Below are positions 55,778 through 64,000 of a stretch of 64,000 nucleotides of DNA, one piece after another. The notes below the pieces were generated by a model. That model saw only the letters and a program-made list of their open reading frames with translations. It did no database searches and was not told the origin of the DNA. Numbering within the stretch: the stretch's first letter is position 1; every line of letters begins with the position of its first letter. The position numbers and the translations under genes are program-made. Source of the DNA: Caldilineaceae bacterium (lineage in GTDB: Bacteria; Chloroflexota; Anaerolineae; Caldilineales; Caldilineaceae). Location of the stretch: positions 1-64,000 of the forward strand of contig JACKBC010000037.1 of the NCBI GenBank assembly GCA_020634755.1. The letters run 5' to 3'.

Positions 55778-56311
55778 CTCAGCCCCAACCTCAGCCCCGA
55801 ATAGCGCCGCACCAATCCCCAACGGCTTGTCTAACAGTTCCCCCTCCTCTCCGATTTTGGAGAGGAGGGGGCCAGGGGGAAGAGAGGCCGCCATCCTCGC
55901 CGAATGCAAAAAGCCGCCATACCTCAGCCCCAACCTCGTCCCCGAATAGCGCCGCACCCATCCCCAACGGCTTGTCTAACAGTTCCTCCTCCTCTCCGAT
56001 TTTGGCGAGGAGGGGGCCAGGGGGAGGAGAGGCCGCTATCCTCGCCGAATGCAAAAAGCCGCCATAACTCAGCCCCAACCTCGTCCCCGAATAGCGCCGC
56101 ACCAATCCCCAACGGCTTGTCTAACAGTTCCCCTTCCTCTCCGATTTTGGAGAGGAGGGGGCCAGGGGGAGGAGAGGCCGCCATCCCCGCCGAATGCAAA
56201 AAGCCGCCATACCTCAGCCCCGAATAGCGCCACGCCCATCCCCAACGGCTTGTCTAACAGTTCCCCCTCCTCTCCGATTTTGGCGAGGAGGGGGCCAGGG
56301 GGAGGTGAGGC
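55748..56311. repeat. 145-bp tandem array carrying a G/C palindrome, 3.9 copies
   Basis: Units start at 55748, 55893, 56038 and 56183, exactly 145 bp apart; the fourth lacks about 15 bp. Each unit begins with the 3' end of the DUF559 coding sequence (ATCCTCGCCGAATGCAAAAA), then AATCCCCAACGGCTTGTCTA, and ends with a palindrome; in unit one CCCCCTCCTCTCC (55840-55852) pairs perfectly with GGAGAGGAGGGGG (55859-55871), followed by CCAGGGGGAAGAG. The array ends where the stop codon of the minus-strand beta-helix gene begins. Open frames across it are artefacts. Confidence 0.92.
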
Positions 56312-59300
56312 CTACCGCTCAATCAGCGGCAAGAACAGCTCCATCTTCGCAGATCCACTTGACGTATTGCTTCGCCCCTGGGTGGGGGGCCCATTGCGGA
56401 AATCCACCGCCGCGGTGCCTTTATTGCTGCTGACCAGAGCCAGCGACTCACCCGCCGCCGCAGGAGGTGCAAAATCATATTGGCCAGGCGACGTTTCGGG
56501 CCAGATGCCTTTGGCCGCCGCCACATCGGCGCGACCGACATCTTCGGCTGTGCCCCACTGCACAAAGTCGACCAAGGCGCTGGCGTTGGCAAAGTCCGGC
56601 GTCGTGTAAATCGCCAAGTCGGACGCGCTGCTCAGATCCATCCACGAGCGCAACACCAGATGCTCACCCGGATCCAGAATCAGATCGGCGGCGGAAGCGG
56701 CGCGGGCCTGCCCCGTTGTCGGCTCAATGATCGTCATCTCCGACAGTGCTTTGTAGCTAAAGGTGGCGCAAAACTGCCAATTGCTGACATCGACCTGGCC
56801 GTTCCCGCTGTTGCGCAGCTCAATCCAGTCGCCGTTGGCGTCGCTGGTGTAATAGATTTCGCTGATTACCACATCTTCCGACGCGCCGGCTTCTGGTGTG
56901 GTAGATGGGCTAGGCGTGGTTGTAGTTGACGGTGTCGTTGTGGTTGATGGCGTTGTTGTGATGCTCGGTGTTGTCGTGATGCTTGGTGTTGTCGTAATGC
57001 TCGGCGTACCCGTGGTGCTGGGTGAGGCCGACGGCGTGCTGGTGGCGGTCGGCGTAGGTGGCGCCAACACAATGATTTCCCCAGCCATGCCGACGCCACC
57101 GGGTTGGCCATGCGCTTCGCAATAGTACAAATAGGTTCCCGGTTCGGTAAAGGTAAAGCTCACCGTATCCCACGTATTGCTCACATCGCCATTGGCATCG
57201 CCGAACCGGAAAAGGCCATCATCGGAGCGCACGTTGTGGAACCCCTCAACGCGCTTCCATTCCACCGTATCTCCCACATTAATGGTCACCGAAGCGGGCG
57301 CAAAGAAATTATTGTTCACATTGACCACGACCGTTTGCGGGGTGGCCGTTGGCGTGGCGGTGGCTGTTTCCGTGCCGCTAGTGGTCGGCGTGGGCGTATC
57401 GGTGGTTGCCGTCGGTGTTGGTGTCGATTGCTCCTGTACGATCACCTCGCCCGCCATGCCGACACCGCCGACACCGCCATGAATCTCACAATAATAGCCG
57501 TAGGTTCCAGCTTCGGTAAATGTATAGCTCACCGTATTCCAGGTTGACCCCGGATCGCCATTCTGATTTTCGCCCAGACGGAACTTATCGTTGTCTTCGC
57601 GTACGTTGTGGAAGCCTTCAATCCGCTGCCACACCACCGTATCGCCCACGTTGATGGTGATGGAAGCGGGACTGAAGAAATTATTGCGCACCTCGACTGT
57701 CACCGTTTTGGTCAATTGGATGGCGGTAGGCGTCGAGGTGGGTGTGGGCGTTTCCGTATTGGGCGGTGTATCCGTAGTCGTGGCTGTATGGGTTGGCGTG
57801 GGCGTGGCCACTGTGTATTCATCAGCACCGGCATCGGGCGTGGCGTCGCGCGGTTCACCGTCAATGTCGGTGGCAATGCCCAGATCGGTCCCCAGATTGC
57901 GCGCCGCCGATAAAGCGCCAATGTGATAGTTGCGCGTCACCGGGCTGGCAAATTGTGGGTCGCCCGTAATGCTATTGCCGCCGCTACTGATGGCGCCATT
58001 GGTATTGTTGGTGTTATTGAAAAAGAGGTTGTAATCTTCAGACGTTTGTGGATTGCTGCTTTGAATACCCACGCTGTGGTAAGCAATGATGGAATTGCGC
58101 ACCTCTAATTTGCTATTATCCACAAAGACGGCTTGCGACGGGTTGGTTCCATTGTTGGCCAGGGTGACGTGGCGCAACCACGATTCGTCATTAAAATTGG
58201 CATTGGCAAAATAGACCTGCGCGCCGGTCTCCGCGCTGTTGTCTGCCGCCATTACGTTGCGCAACCGCAGATAGCCAGGCAGGTTGATATCACCATTGCG
58301 TGCGTAGATGGCGCCGCCCTGTTGTGCCACATTGTCATAAAGCTCTGCTTCATAAATGGACAGCGGCGCATTGTTGATGCGCACGGCGCCGCCCTGGCCA
58401 GACGGATTGTTGCGGTCGGCCCGATTGCCCGTGGCAGCCCCCCCGGTCCACGATACTTTTACAAAGCGCGACCAGAGCGCACCCCCCTGTTCGCTGGTAG
58501 AACCGCTGCCACTTTCGGCATAGTTCGAGACAAAATAGGGTCCCTCCAGCGTGGCGGTAAGCAGGCCGGTGGCATTGGCGTCCAGATAGATGCCACCACC
58601 GTGCGCTCGGTCCGTCGTGGACAGATTGGTATATGCATTGGCCGCGTTTTCACGGTATTCATCACCATATACATCCAAATAAGCCGCACCGGTGGTCTGC
58701 ACATCCACCGCCACGGCGCCACCATAGCCATTGCCGCTGTTGGCCGTGGCTCCGCGCGCCGTGTTGCCGCGCCACAGGTTGTCATAGAGCCAAACGTGCG
58801 TATCATCCGTCTCCCCGGCATAGAGGCCGCCGCCATAGCCGTCTCCCCCTTTGGCGGCGGCGGTGTTGCTGTAAATTTCGCTGTTCCAAATGCGAGCATA
58901 GGCATAGGACGGATTGAGCAGCGTGTTCTGCGCAAAGTTTTCCACATAGATACCGCCCCCCTGTCCTTGCCCCCCATTGGTGACGTTTTTGGCTACGTTT
59001 TCGTATACATAGGTATTGGTCATATAAAGCGAGCTGCCCAGTGACGCAATACCGCCGCCAAAACCGCTGGTCGAGCCGGTCGACGCCGTGTTGCGGTAGA
59101 CGCGCGCATTCTGCGTGTGCAGTTGCGCACCGCCATAGACGCCAATGCCGCCGCCAAACCCACTGCCTGTACCGCTCGCACGCGCAATGGAGTCATAGAC
59201 GCGCACGTTGGTCAGATAGGCCGCTGTGTAGTTACGCACCAACACGCCGCCACCAATGCGCCCCGTGTTGACTGGCGGCGTGGACGGTGATTCGGTGGTG

Positions 59301-59719
59301 GCGTTGCCGTTGCGCACGGCTAGGTTCTCCACATGCACGGTCACGGCTACTTGGCCAATCTGGAATTGGCCGTCCATGACCTGCGTATCGCTCAGCCCAA
59401 TCAGAAGCGGACGGCGGCTGTTTTCGCCATCTAAAATGGTCAGCTCATCGCCAGCGCCATGCAGCGTGAGGGTGCGCTGGATGTTGACCGACTCAGCATA
59501 GGTACCGGCTGCCACATTGACTTCATCGCAATTGGTATCATCCACCGCGGCTTGAATGGTGGGATACGCCGCCGATGGCACCGTACAGGAAACAGCAAAA
59601 GCGCGACCGCTCTGCAAACCGATCAGCCCAACGACCGTACCCGTGAGCAGAACGCCCAGCACCAGCACGAAAACCAATCGCCGGAGCCTTGAATGTGTAA
59701 ACGTTTGGTAAAATCTCAT
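56312..59719 (-). CDS. Secreted beta-helix protein with two cupredoxin domains, lamin-tail domain and YLP-type tag
   Basis: 1135 residues with ribosome site GGAGGAAAT. The signal region is at residues 14-42 (LVFVLVLGVLLTGTVVGLIG). From about 45 to 640 is a right-handed parallel beta-helix rich in GGGI/V, Asn and Tyr (for example GGGIYVENFAQN). Two plastocyanin-like domains of about 90 residues follow (near 675-765 and 790-885), each with copper-type ligands: GFHNVR, YYCExHG and VGMAGE. Thr/Pro linkers (including the repeated unit SITTTP) separate them. A lamin-tail domain (VVISEIYYTSDANGDWIELR) is near 960-1090. The protein ends MELFLPLIER. Possible roles are adhesion, polysaccharide binding or extracellular copper and electron handling; none is demonstrated. 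Confidence 0.9.
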   Translation of the reverse strand: MRFYQTFTHSRLRRLVFVLVLGVLLTGTVVGLIGLQSGRAFAVSCTVPSAAYPTIQAAVDDTNCDEVNVAAGTYAESVNIQRTLTLHGAGDELTILDGENSRRPLLIGLSDTQVMDGQFQIGQVAVTVHVENLAVRNGNATTESPSTPPVNTGRIGGGVLVRNYTAAYLTNVRVYDSIARASGTGSGFGGGIGVYGGAQLHTQNARVYRNTASTGSTSGFGGGIASLGSSLYMTNTYVYENVAKNVTNGGQGQGGGIYVENFAQNTLLNPSYAYARIWNSEIYSNTAAAKGGDGYGGGLYAGETDDTHVWLYDNLWRGNTARGATANSGNGYGGAVAVDVQTTGAAYLDVYGDEYRENAANAYTNLSTTDRAHGGGIYLDANATGLLTATLEGPYFVSNYAESGSGSTSEQGGALWSRFVKVSWTGGAATGNRADRNNPSGQGGAVRINNAPLSIYEAELYDNVAQQGGAIYARNGDINLPGYLRLRNVMAADNSAETGAQVYFANANFNDESWLRHVTLANNGTNPSQAVFVDNSKLEVRNSIIAYHSVGIQSSNPQTSEDYNLFFNNTNNTNGAISSGGNSITGDPQFASPVTRNYHIGALSAARNLGTDLGIATDIDGEPRDATPDAGADEYTVATPTPTHTATTTDTPPNTETPTPTSTPTAIQLTKTVTVEVRNNFFSPASITINVGDTVVWQRIEGFHNVREDNDKFRLGENQNGDPGSTWNTVSYTFTEAGTYGYYCEIHGGVGGVGMAGEVIVQEQSTPTPTATTDTPTPTTSGTETATATPTATPQTVVVNVNNNFFAPASVTINVGDTVEWKRVEGFHNVRSDDGLFRFGDANGDVSNTWDTVSFTFTEPGTYLYYCEAHGQPGGVGMAGEIIVLAPPTPTATSTPSASPSTTGTPSITTTPSITTTPSITTTPSTTTTPSTTTTPSPSTTPEAGASEDVVISEIYYTSDANGDWIELRNSGNGQVDVSNWQFCATFSYKALSEMTIIEPTTGQARAASAADLILDPGEHLVLRSWMDLSSASDLAIYTTPDFANASALVDFVQWGTAEDVGRADVAAAKGIWPETSPGQYDFAPPAAAGESLALVSSNKGTAAVDFRNGPPTQGRSNTSSGSAKMELFLPLIER

Positions 59720-59844
59720 ATTTCCTCCAATTGAATCAGAATGGGAATGTCACTGTTGTTTGACAATGCAGAGGGCGATGAATGGGGTTAGACTTCCTTC
59801 TCGTATGTCAACCGTAAAATACCAAACCAAGCGTTATGAAAGCG

Positions 59845-60066
59845 TTAGATCGGCGCCTGACCTTGCGCTGGCGTCGTTTCATCACGCTGGCCAATCATGC
59901 GCGTAATCAGCTCGGTCAGCGCCACATCGTCCAACGAATCGCCGCCGGCAAAATAGGCCACCTGCCCATCCAGTCCATAACGAACGCTGCCGCGCCACTC
60001 AAAGACGCCGCGCGCCACTTCTTCTTGCCAAACGCGAATGGTGAACAGGTGAGTTGTGGGCTGCAT
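59845..60066 (-). CDS. Small conserved-looking protein of unknown function
   Basis: 73 residues. The start TTHLFTIRVWQEEVARGVFE and EWRGSVRYGLDGQVAYFAG resemble a short protein I have often seen encoded in Chloroflexota and cyanobacteria near large regulators, but I know of no function. There is no ribosome site. It is read divergently from the BTAD regulator. Confidence 0.6.
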   Translation of the reverse strand: MQPTTHLFTIRVWQEEVARGVFEWRGSVRYGLDGQVAYFAGGDSLDDVALTELITRMIGQRDETTPAQGQAPI

Positions 60067-60110
60067 AAAAACAGCGTAGCACGAGGTGCGTTAGGGGAAC
60101 GTTAGAAATA

Positions 60111-60159
60111 GTCAGGAGATTGCAACGGCCCAAGACCAACACCGTTGCGGTGTACCGAT
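60111..60159 (-). repeat. Family A element, copy 7 (49 bp, internally deleted)
   Basis: The left end GTCAGGAGATTGCAACGG and the right end (complement of ATCGGTACACCGCAACGG) match the family A termini. The middle 39 bp are missing relative to the full element. It lies in the gap between the small protein and the BTAD regulator. Confidence 0.6.
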
Positions 60160-60298
60160 CATGTGAGGGCCGAGCCCGCCGAAACCCGCCGTTGCCTTGC
60201 CGCTTTGCGCTCACTTCGTGAACGACCAAGCTCGGTCCGCGGCGATGGAGGTTACCACCAGAATTGAAAATTGCGCCGCTTTTCTGTACAATTTAGCC

Positions 60299-63200
60299 GT
60301 GACTACTCTGGAAATTGATCTGCTGGGCGCACCGATCATTCAGCTAGACCAACAGCCCGTGACCTTCGAATCGCGCAAGGCTACGGCGCTATTGGCCTAT
60401 TTGGCTGTGTCAGGCAAGCCGCACCAACGCAGCGAGCTGGCCACGCTGCTCTGGCCCGAATCGGACAACAAGCGCGCGCGCGGGGCGCTGCGCTACACGC
60501 TCTCTATTTTGCAGGGTGCGCTGGGCAAAGCGTGGCTGCAAAGTGACCGGGCGACAATTGGGCTGGCGGGTGACACAGCGTGCACTGTAGACGCAAGACA
60601 ATTTCAGGAGCTGCTCACAAGCGGCCATGATCACCTGCACACGCCCGATACCGTTTGCCTCAACTGTATACAGCCGATTAACAACGCCATAGCGCTCTAT
60701 CGTGACGACTTTTTAACAGGCTTTGGCCTGCGCGACAGCGTCAATTTTGACGAGTGGCAATTTTTCCAGCGCGAAGGCTTCCGGCACCAATTGATCAATG
60801 GGCTGCGCCGACTCATCCGCTTCCATACGCAGCAGGCCGATTATCAACAGGCGCTGATCAGCGCACGGCGGTTGCTCCAGCTCGACCCGCTCCAGGAAAG
60901 CGTACAGCGCGAAGCCATGCAGCTCTATGCCCACAGCGGTCAATGGGAGCTGGCGCTGCGCCAATACGATGAATGCGTGCGTCTGCTGGCGGCCGAACTG
61001 AGCGTACCGCCCTCGCCCGCGACCACTCAGCTTTATGAGCAGATTCGCGGCCAGCGTTTGGGCGCGGTCCAACGTCCCACTACCAGCCAAACGCCCGCGT
61101 CCGTCACCCTCTCCCTAAGTGCCCGTCCGCACAATTTGCCTGCGGCCACCATGCCCATTCTGGGCCGTGAGCCAGAGATTGCCGCCATCCGCGCGCTACT
61201 CAACGAACCGCACTGCCGCATGGTAACGCTGCTGGGGCCGGGCGGCATCGGCAAAACGCGGCTGGCCCATCAGATCGCCATTGACTTGTGTCACGCGCCG
61301 GAAGCCCACTTTGCGCGCGGCGTCTACTTTGTGCCGCTGACCGCCGTGGAAAGCGCGGACTTGCTGGTGACGGCCATTGCCAATGCGCTGGAGCTGCCCT
61401 TTAACGGACCCAAAGCGCCCAAAGCGCAATTGCGCCAATATCTGCGCGCACAGCACTTTCTGCTGGTGCTGGACAACTTTGAACAGCTCGTATCCAGCGC
61501 ACCGCTGCTGGCCGAACTGCTCAACGCCGCCCACGGACTCAAGCTGCTCATTACCTCGCGCGAGCGACTCAATCTGCACGAAGAATGGCTATACGAAGTA
61601 CAAGGATTGCCGCTGCCGCCATTGGATGCGCATGAATCGTCGACCGCCTTAAAGGCCAATGGTTGCATCCAGCTTTTCTATCATCAGGCCCGTCGGCTCG
61701 ATCCCCACTTTGATGTCGATGAGGCGCTGCCCGCTATTGTGCAGATTGCGCACATGCTGCAAGGAATGCCGCTGGGCCTGGAGCTGGCGGCCGGCTGGGT
61801 GCGCACCTTTTCCTGCACCGCGATTGCGCGCCAGATTCAGCAAGATCTGGATTTTTTGGCCACACCCGCCCAGAACGTAGCGCAACGTCATCGCAGCCTG
61901 CGCGCGGCCTTCCTCCATTCGTGGCGCCGGCTCGATGAAGCAGAACGCACCGTTTTTGCCAAAGCCGCGCTCTTCCGCGGTGGTTTTGGTCTGGATGCCG
62001 CCGCCGCGGTCACCGGCGCCAATCCGCTGACGCTGGGCGCCCTGGTGGACAAATCTATGGTGCAGCATCTGCGCCAGCGCCAGCCGGCCCAGGACCGCTA
62101 CACCATCCACGAGCTGCTGCGCCAATATGCCGAGGAGACGCTAAAGCCCGCCATCCATCATGCGGTGCAACGGTTGCACTGCGCCTATTTTGGCGCTTTT
62201 GTGCAAAAGCAACTGCCATACCGCAGCCTGGCCAGCGAAGATGACGCGCTGCGCGCCATCGGCGTCGAACTGGAAAATATCCGCGCGGCCTGGAGCTGGC
62301 TGCTGCAACAGATTCCAACTGCGCATACGAATGCCGCACGCCAGTTCTTGGCCACGCAGATCGGACAGTTTGTGCCCATGCTGGCTCATTACTATTTGCG
62401 CTTGAGTCGTTTTGAAGAGGGCGAAAAGCTGTTTCAAGATGCAGGCCGCACCATGCAGCAGGCCGATTGGTCAGCCCACGAGGGCGAGATTTCTGAGCAA
62501 AGCGCCGCCTTTATTTTGGGCCAGGTGCAAGCGCGCCTGGCCGAATTTGCTTTTAATTTGAGCCGATTTCACGAAGTGGCCGACATATATGAAGCGCTGC
62601 TGCCGTTGCTGCGTCAGGCCGGCCATGCCGATGAATTGGGCGCGGCGCTGACCGGGTTGGGGAAAGCCTTTATCCGCATGGGGCGCTATGCCGATGCCGA
62701 GCCGCTGCTGCAAGAAAGTGTGGCGCTCTTTCGCGTTACGCAAGAGCCAACGGGGCTTACCGGGGCGCTCAATAGTTTGGGCATTTTGTATAGCAACCAA
62801 GGCCGTTTTGAGCAGGCGCGTCCGCTCTATGAGGAGTTTTTACTGCTGGCGCGCGCCAACCAGCACGTGCGGGGCAAGGCCAATGCGCTGAACAATTTAG
62901 GTTCCAACTACGCCCGCGCTGGGCAGCACCAAAAAGCGCTGCCGCTCTATGAGGAGTGTCACCGGCTGGCGTTGGTCAGCGGCGAACGCTTGGTCATCGC
63001 CGTGGCGCTGAGCAACCTGGGCAGCGTCTCGCGCGCCTTGGGCCGCTACGCCGACGCCCGCCGCTACTACGCCGAAAGCCTGGCCATCTGCCGCGAAATC
63101 GGCGATCGACGCTGGACCGCCGCCGGCCTCAACGGCCTGGGGCTTACGCTCATTGCCGACGGCGCCTTGACTGAGGCCATCCCTCATCTGCGCGAAGCTC

Positions 63201-63463
63201 TAACCACTGCGCAAGAAATTGAAAGCATGCCGGACGTGCTGGACGCCTTGGCCGCCCTCGGCGAAATCATCCTCAACCAGGGTAATGCCCAACGGGCCGC
63301 GGCCATTTTGCACTTCGTCCATCACCACCCCATCACGCAGACACTGGCCCGTCAGCGCAGTGGTGAACTGCTGGAAGGGTGTGGAGATGTGGGGGCAGCA
63401 GCGGGTCAGGATATTGGGGAGATTGTGGCGCTTGCGTTTGTGGATGAAAAGATGGCCGGGTAA
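60299..63463 (+). CDS. SARP/BTAD transcriptional regulator with NB-ARC-type ATPase and TPR repeats
   Basis: About 1054 residues from the GTG at 60299, where the typical family start (TTLEIDLLGAP) begins; in-frame ATGs at 60197 and 60245 are alternatives. Domains: winged helix (1-95, FESRKATALLAYLAVSG and RSELATLLWPE), BTAD helices (about 100-250), ATPase with Walker A LLGPGGIGKTRLAHQ near 311 and Walker B FLLVLDNFEQL near 390, a winged-helix/ARC region, and TPR repeats from about 740 to 1000 (for example ALNNLGSNYARAGQHQKALP). This STAND architecture activates genes after a ligand relieves autoinhibition. Its targets are unknown. It could regulate the adjacent secreted-protein genes. Confidence 0.92.
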   Translation: MTTLEIDLLGAPIIQLDQQPVTFESRKATALLAYLAVSGKPHQRSELATLLWPESDNKRARGALRYTLSILQGALGKAWLQSDRATIGLAGDTACTVDARQFQELLTSGHDHLHTPDTVCLNCIQPINNAIALYRDDFLTGFGLRDSVNFDEWQFFQREGFRHQLINGLRRLIRFHTQQADYQQALISARRLLQLDPLQESVQREAMQLYAHSGQWELALRQYDECVRLLAAELSVPPSPATTQLYEQIRGQRLGAVQRPTTSQTPASVTLSLSARPHNLPAATMPILGREPEIAAIRALLNEPHCRMVTLLGPGGIGKTRLAHQIAIDLCHAPEAHFARGVYFVPLTAVESADLLVTAIANALELPFNGPKAPKAQLRQYLRAQHFLLVLDNFEQLVSSAPLLAELLNAAHGLKLLITSRERLNLHEEWLYEVQGLPLPPLDAHESSTALKANGCIQLFYHQARRLDPHFDVDEALPAIVQIAHMLQGMPLGLELAAGWVRTFSCTAIARQIQQDLDFLATPAQNVAQRHRSLRAAFLHSWRRLDEAERTVFAKAALFRGGFGLDAAAAVTGANPLTLGALVDKSMVQHLRQRQPAQDRYTIHELLRQYAEETLKPAIHHAVQRLHCAYFGAFVQKQLPYRSLASEDDALRAIGVELENIRAAWSWLLQQIPTAHTNAARQFLATQIGQFVPMLAHYYLRLSRFEEGEKLFQDAGRTMQQADWSAHEGEISEQSAAFILGQVQARLAEFAFNLSRFHEVADIYEALLPLLRQAGHADELGAALTGLGKAFIRMGRYADAEPLLQESVALFRVTQEPTGLTGALNSLGILYSNQGRFEQARPLYEEFLLLARANQHVRGKANALNNLGSNYARAGQHQKALPLYEECHRLALVSGERLVIAVALSNLGSVSRALGRYADARRYYAESLAICREIGDRRWTAAGLNGLGLTLIADGALTEAIPHLREALTTAQEIESMPDVLDALAALGEIILNQGNAQRAAAILHFVHHHPITQTLARQRSGELLEGCGDVGAAAGQDIGEIVALAFVDEKMAG

Positions 63464-63542
63464 CGAGATGGGTTTGTAGAGCGCCTTTCCCAAACCGCCG
63501 CTTGTTCGTTGTACAAACATACGCCGTTGCCTGTTAAATCGA

Positions 63543-63561
63543 AGAGAGCTTGGCGCTCTCT
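63543..63561 (+). terminator. Possible terminator after the BTAD regulator
   Basis: AGAGAGC (63543-63549) and GCTCTCT (63555-63561) form a 7-bp stem around TTGGC. There is no strong T tract. It lies 80 bp after the stop codon. Confidence 0.45.
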
Positions 63562-63683
63562 AACCCATTCACTTTAAGAATTGCCAAATTTTAGTATTCG
63601 ATTTGCTAAATAACCATAGTAGCAGTACACTGCGCATACGCTGTATGCGTTATCGTTAAGCGAATTTAAAAGGAACCCTGGTA

Positions 63684-64000
63684 ATGAATCGAATATGTTG
63701 GGCCAAGCGGATCTTTGCCGGTTGGCGTCTTTTTAGTTCAATGTTTAGTCATGTTATGAAGGCATGTGCGGCTCTGGCTCTGTTTTTGCTGATACAATTC
63801 ATTCTGCCCGCTGCGCCCCTGCACGCCCAAACGCCAACCCCCTATCTAATCAAGCCCTTTACCAACCGCACAGCCGACGCGCGGCCGGGTTTGCTGACGG
63901 CGGTCAATGATGTGGTCTACTTCCTGGCCACGGGAACAACCGGCAGCGGTGAACTTTGGCGCACTGATGGAACTGGCGCCGGCACTACGCTGCTGAAAGA
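63684..64000 (+). CDS. Secreted ELWxTDGT-repeat protein (5' part only)
   Basis: The ATG at 63684 has AAAAGGA 9 nt upstream. A basic start with a hydrophobic stretch (ALALFLLIQFILPAAPLHAQ) is a signal peptide cut after HAQ, near residue 50. Then comes TPYLIKPFTNRTADARPGLL and the repeat signature VVYFLATGTTGSGELWRTDG followed by TGAGTTLLK, the hallmark of ELWxTDGT beta-propeller-like repeat proteins found in secreted Chloroflexota and planctomycete proteins. The gene runs off the right edge. Confidence 0.85.
   Translation, partial: MNRICWAKRIFAGWRLFSSMFSHVMKACAALALFLLIQFILPAAPLHAQTPTPYLIKPFTNRTADARPGLLTAVNDVVYFLATGTTGSGELWRTDGTGAGTTLLK

Noticed and set aside
55759..56609. Several overlapping open frames of 80-190 codons
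   Set aside because: They are generated by the 145-bp array and read repeats of the DUF559 3' end. They are not independent genes.
58133..59044. Plus-strand open frame of 303 codons, and several others between 204 and 3117
   Set aside because: All are antisense to the large repeat-containing secreted-protein genes and follow their repeat pattern.
63618..63655. Possible eighth family A copy (CAGTACACTGCGC)
   Set aside because: Only about ten bases match the left end, the rest is a different hairpin and no right end is found.

Overview
The window looks like chromosome from a free-living Chloroflexota bacterium of the Anaerolineae/Caldilineae type. This is inferred from content, not from a marker gene. 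The signs are very large secreted mosaic proteins (DUF11, SdrD-B, lamin-tail, beta-helix and chitobiase-like repeats), Pro/Thr-rich linkers ending in a short 'YLP' C-terminal tag, a SARP/BTAD-ATPase-TPR regulator, FAS1 lipoproteins, a Uma2-family protein and a DUF559 protein. GC content is moderate to high. I saw no rRNA, tRNA, CRISPR array, prophage or transposase.

Layout. 1-9.3 kb: two surface proteins on the minus strand, one running off the left edge. 9.3-11 kb: a 40-bp tandem repeat, then a radical SAM gene whose apparent stop is probably a selenocysteine codon (tail C-U-A-E-P). 11-16.6 kb: minus-strand FtsK translocase, a membrane protein with a C-terminal helix-turn-helix, and a partner membrane protein. 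16.9-26.9 kb: mostly plus-strand metabolic genes (FAS1 lipoprotein, P-loop protein, enolase-superfamily enzyme, membrane protein, M20 peptidase, GT39 glycosyltransferase, P1 peptidase, Gfo/Idh/MocA oxidoreductase) with a minus-strand Nudix gene. 27-36 kb: error-prone polymerase DnaE2 with an in-frame repeat-derived insert, a multicopper oxidase, a DapA-family aldolase, then pyrC and pyrB. 36.7-48 kb: secreted HtrA-like protease with a triplicated unknown domain, MscL, a Nei/Fpg glycosylase, a YgjP-like peptidase, a DDAH-like enzyme, Uma2, and a translationally coupled amidohydrolase-GNAT-sulfatase operon. 48-60 kb: three large secreted proteins (DUF4185, subtilisin with seven chitobiase-like repeats, beta-helix with two cupredoxin domains), with a DUF559 gene and a 145-bp array between the last two. 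60-64 kb: a BTAD-ATPase-TPR regulator and the start of a secreted ELWxTDGT-repeat protein.

Intergenic space is rich in small non-autonomous repeats. Family A is 88 bp with imperfect 18-bp terminal inverted repeats; there are five full-length and two internally deleted copies, several touching stop codons. Family B is about 151 bp when complete, with 12-bp terminal inverted repeats; there are three copies. Family C consists of GTGCGACGCAC hairpins, including a pair between pyrC and pyrB. The G/C-rich palindromes form the 145-bp array behind the DUF559 gene, and a related sequence has apparently entered dnaE2 in frame. The most notable single observation is the probable selenoprotein at 9583-11028 with a SECIS-like hairpin just after its UGA.
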